Shown: positions 4,893 to 5,812 of the stretch, piece by piece
How the letters are laid out: every line of letters starts with the position of its first letter
How positions within the stretch are numbered: position 1 is the stretch's first letter
NCBI GenBank assembly: GCA_023251595.1
Contig: JAHEYM010000532.1
Span: 1-5,812 of the forward strand
DNA: 5,812 nt
Source: Bacteroidota bacterium
GTDB taxonomy: Bacteria; Bacteroidota; Bacteroidia; AKYH767-A; JABDAW01
Direction of reading: 5' to 3'
Notes under the pieces: model-generated
Databases searched by the model: none
What the model was told of the DNA's origin: nothing
The model's input: only the letters and a program-made list of their open reading frames with translations
Made by a program: the position numbers and the translations under genes

Positions 4893-5380
4893 TAAAAACC
4901 CTCATTTGATATTTTTGTTAGCTGATTATTATTGAAACTGTACTTGGCTGATTCAGTTATGATCATGAATTTCATACCATTCGATAAACTGAAATTTTGA
5001 GCCGCTTGCCATTTGTTCATATTGACTCTGTATGTAAGAATGGCCCTGTTGTAGTTCTGTTGAGACTTCGTCGTCATCCTTTTAGGTCTAGCAGGAGGAG
5101 ACACTTGTTTGTCTGGTTTTATTTCAAATATGTACTTAGTCACTGCTCCATTTTGATTCTGTGACTCGCAATAAATGTCCAAGAAATATTTATGTATTCG
5201 ATGATCGACTTCGGAGTAATACTGAACAGTGAAATTATTAGCGCCCCATCTAATTATGCGGGGATTGGCATCTAATTTTCTGAACACATCTAGTTCGAAT
5301 CCTGACAGAAAATTAACTGTGGGGGTAAGACATTTGTATCGATTTATAGGAGTGTAGACACCTTGATGGAAATGTGACAT
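4892..5380 (-). CDS. 4: T4 gp4-like head completion protein, PD-(D/E)xK-type nuclease fold
   Basis: This 162-aa protein matches the layout of T4 gp4 (also called gp50/65), remembered as about 150 aa: an N-terminal YTPINRYK element, DANPRIIRWG at 37-46, YFLDIY at 65-70, FEIKPDKQVSPPARP at 85-99, then TYRVNMNKWQAAQ at 116-128 and a final strand, KFMIITE. T4 gp4 has the equivalent NPEIIAWG, YFMDIW, IEIKPKKETQPPVKP and TYSVNTDKWKAAQ. gp4 acts in capsid completion after DNA packaging, before tail joining. Glu29, Asp68, and Glu86-x-Lys88 match the acid and ExK positions of a PD-(D/E)xK nuclease core, which is why such proteins are often annotated as head-completion nucleases; activity itself is not shown by sequence. 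The ATG overlaps the rnh stop by one base (TAATG) with only a weak ribosome site (AGAATGG), so it is probably translated by reinitiation. Placement between rnh and nrdJ differs from T4, where gene 4 lies among the head and baseplate genes. Confidence 0.9.
   Translation of the reverse strand: MSHFHQGVYTPINRYKCLTPTVNFLSGFELDVFRKLDANPRIIRWGANNFTVQYYSEVDHRIHKYFLDIYCESQNQNGAVTKYIFEIKPDKQVSPPARPKRMTTKSQQNYNRAILTYRVNMNKWQAAQNFSLSNGMKFMIITESAKYSFNNNQLTKISNEGF
4893..4909 (-). promoter_or_regulatory. Shine-Dalgarno of nrdJ inside the end of gene 4
   Basis: On the minus strand the run AATGAGGGTTTTTA lies just before the nrdJ ATG, so GAGGG sits six bases upstream, overlapping the last codons of gene 4. 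This gives nrdJ its own good ribosome entry in addition to the TAATG overlap, consistent with a need for more NrdJ than gp4. Confidence 0.7.
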
Positions 5381-5812
5381 TAAACCATTCTATCAAACAA
5401 TATCTTCAAATTATTCAGATCAGCTGCTATTTTATTTTCACCTAAACTCATAGCCATTCTAAATAAAGATTTCATGTCGCATTCTTCTACTTGGTGTGTA
5501 TCGTATTTACTCAAGATCGCGCTCTCAATCTCAACTGGAATATGATTGAAATCTATCAATTTTAAATTCCGCTGATAATTGGCTTTCACCTCTTCGACGA
5601 TGGTATTAGACGATAGTGTCTTGTATTTTTTCGATACTTTCTCGATAACATAATCCGATTCTAAGAACTTTTCTTCTTTGAGAATTAGTTCTGCAGTGAC
5701 GTCACCTAATCCGATTCTTTTTCCTTCAACTGGATATTTTGATTCGTCTAAAACAAATACAGAAGGCAGATTATCTCCGTTATCGCCGCATAAAATTTTC
5801 AAATGCAATTCA
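5380..5812 (-). CDS. rnh: T4 RNase H-type 5'-3' exonuclease/flap nuclease, C-terminal part (runs off the right edge)
   Basis: About 143 C-terminal residues are visible. The frame is still open at the window edge: Glu-Leu precedes His-Leu-Lys, and the Leu codon is a TTG that should not be taken as a start. T4 RNase H (305 aa) removes RNA primers and adjacent DNA from lagging-strand fragments, acting with gp32 and the clamp. The visible part starts at LKILCGDNGDNLPS, equivalent to T4 IKILKGDKKDNVAS: the GDxxDN metal-binding and helix-hairpin motif of the FEN/5'-nuclease family. It then has NLKLIDFNHIPVEIESAIL, matching T4 NLVLIDFDYIPDNIASNIV, and ends in helices (FRMAMSLGENKIAADLNNL). The N-terminal catalytic half, with most metal ligands, lies outside the window. 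The stop overlaps the gene 4 start (TAATG), so the two are coupled. Gene 59, dsbA or 33, which accompany rnh in T4, do not follow here. Confidence 0.9.
   Translation of the reverse strand, partial: ELHLKILCGDNGDNLPSVFVLDESKYPVEGKRIGLGDVTAELILKEEKFLESDYVIEKVSKKYKTLSSNTIVEEVKANYQRNLKLIDFNHIPVEIESAILSKYDTHQVEECDMKSLFRMAMSLGENKIAADLNNLKILFDRMV

Noticed and set aside
5380..5808. Treating the rnh fragment as a complete 142-aa gene starting at the TTG at 5808
   Set aside because: The frame remains open upstream to the window edge and the residues align with the interior of T4 RNase H, so the TTG is an internal Leu codon.

Overview
The window looks like part of a large, tailed, T4-superfamily (myovirus) bacteriophage genome. 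Three genes carry this call. One is the C-terminal half of a T4 RNase H-type 5'-3' exonuclease. The second is a T4 gp4-type head-completion protein. The third is a full-length class II (adenosylcobalamin-dependent) ribonucleotide reductase, where T4 itself has class I NrdAB. Virulent phages of alphaproteobacteria or marine hosts that make or import cobalamin are a reasonable place to look for relatives, but host and genus are inference. No tRNA, IS element, CRISPR array, integrase or convincing terminator was seen.

Everything that looks real is on the minus strand, so transcription runs from high to low coordinates. In that order: rnh (partial, runs off the right edge), gene 4, nrdJ, then a chain of small genes. 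The chain is a ~75-aa protein, a 138-aa Cys-rich protein, a 163-aa CGTxxC protein, a 79-aa paired-CxxC protein, 55-, 61- and 51-aa unknowns, and a 128-aa zinc-dependent cytidine/deoxycytidylate-type deaminase. A last frame opens at the left edge.

Packing is extreme. The rnh/4 and 4/nrdJ junctions are both 1-base TAATG overlaps. The small-gene chain uses ATGCTAA, TGATG and ATGA junctions. These junctions support small genes that would otherwise be doubtful, including one of 51 codons at 453-608, and they let several starts be reassigned. The only sizeable non-coding gaps are about 47 bases after nrdJ (longer if the next gene starts internally), which adjoins a candidate sigma70-type promoter, and 46 bases at 1194-1239, which holds a 12-codon mini-ORF with its own Shine-Dalgarno.

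Functionally, the right half joins replication (RNA primer and flap removal), head completion and dNTP supply. The deaminase at the left would also fit dNTP supply by making uridine nucleotides towards dTTP. The five to seven small genes between nrdJ and the deaminase have no function I can name. Three of them carry ordered Cys motifs. This is where undescribed accessory functions would most likely sit, but the sequence alone does not show a new system.
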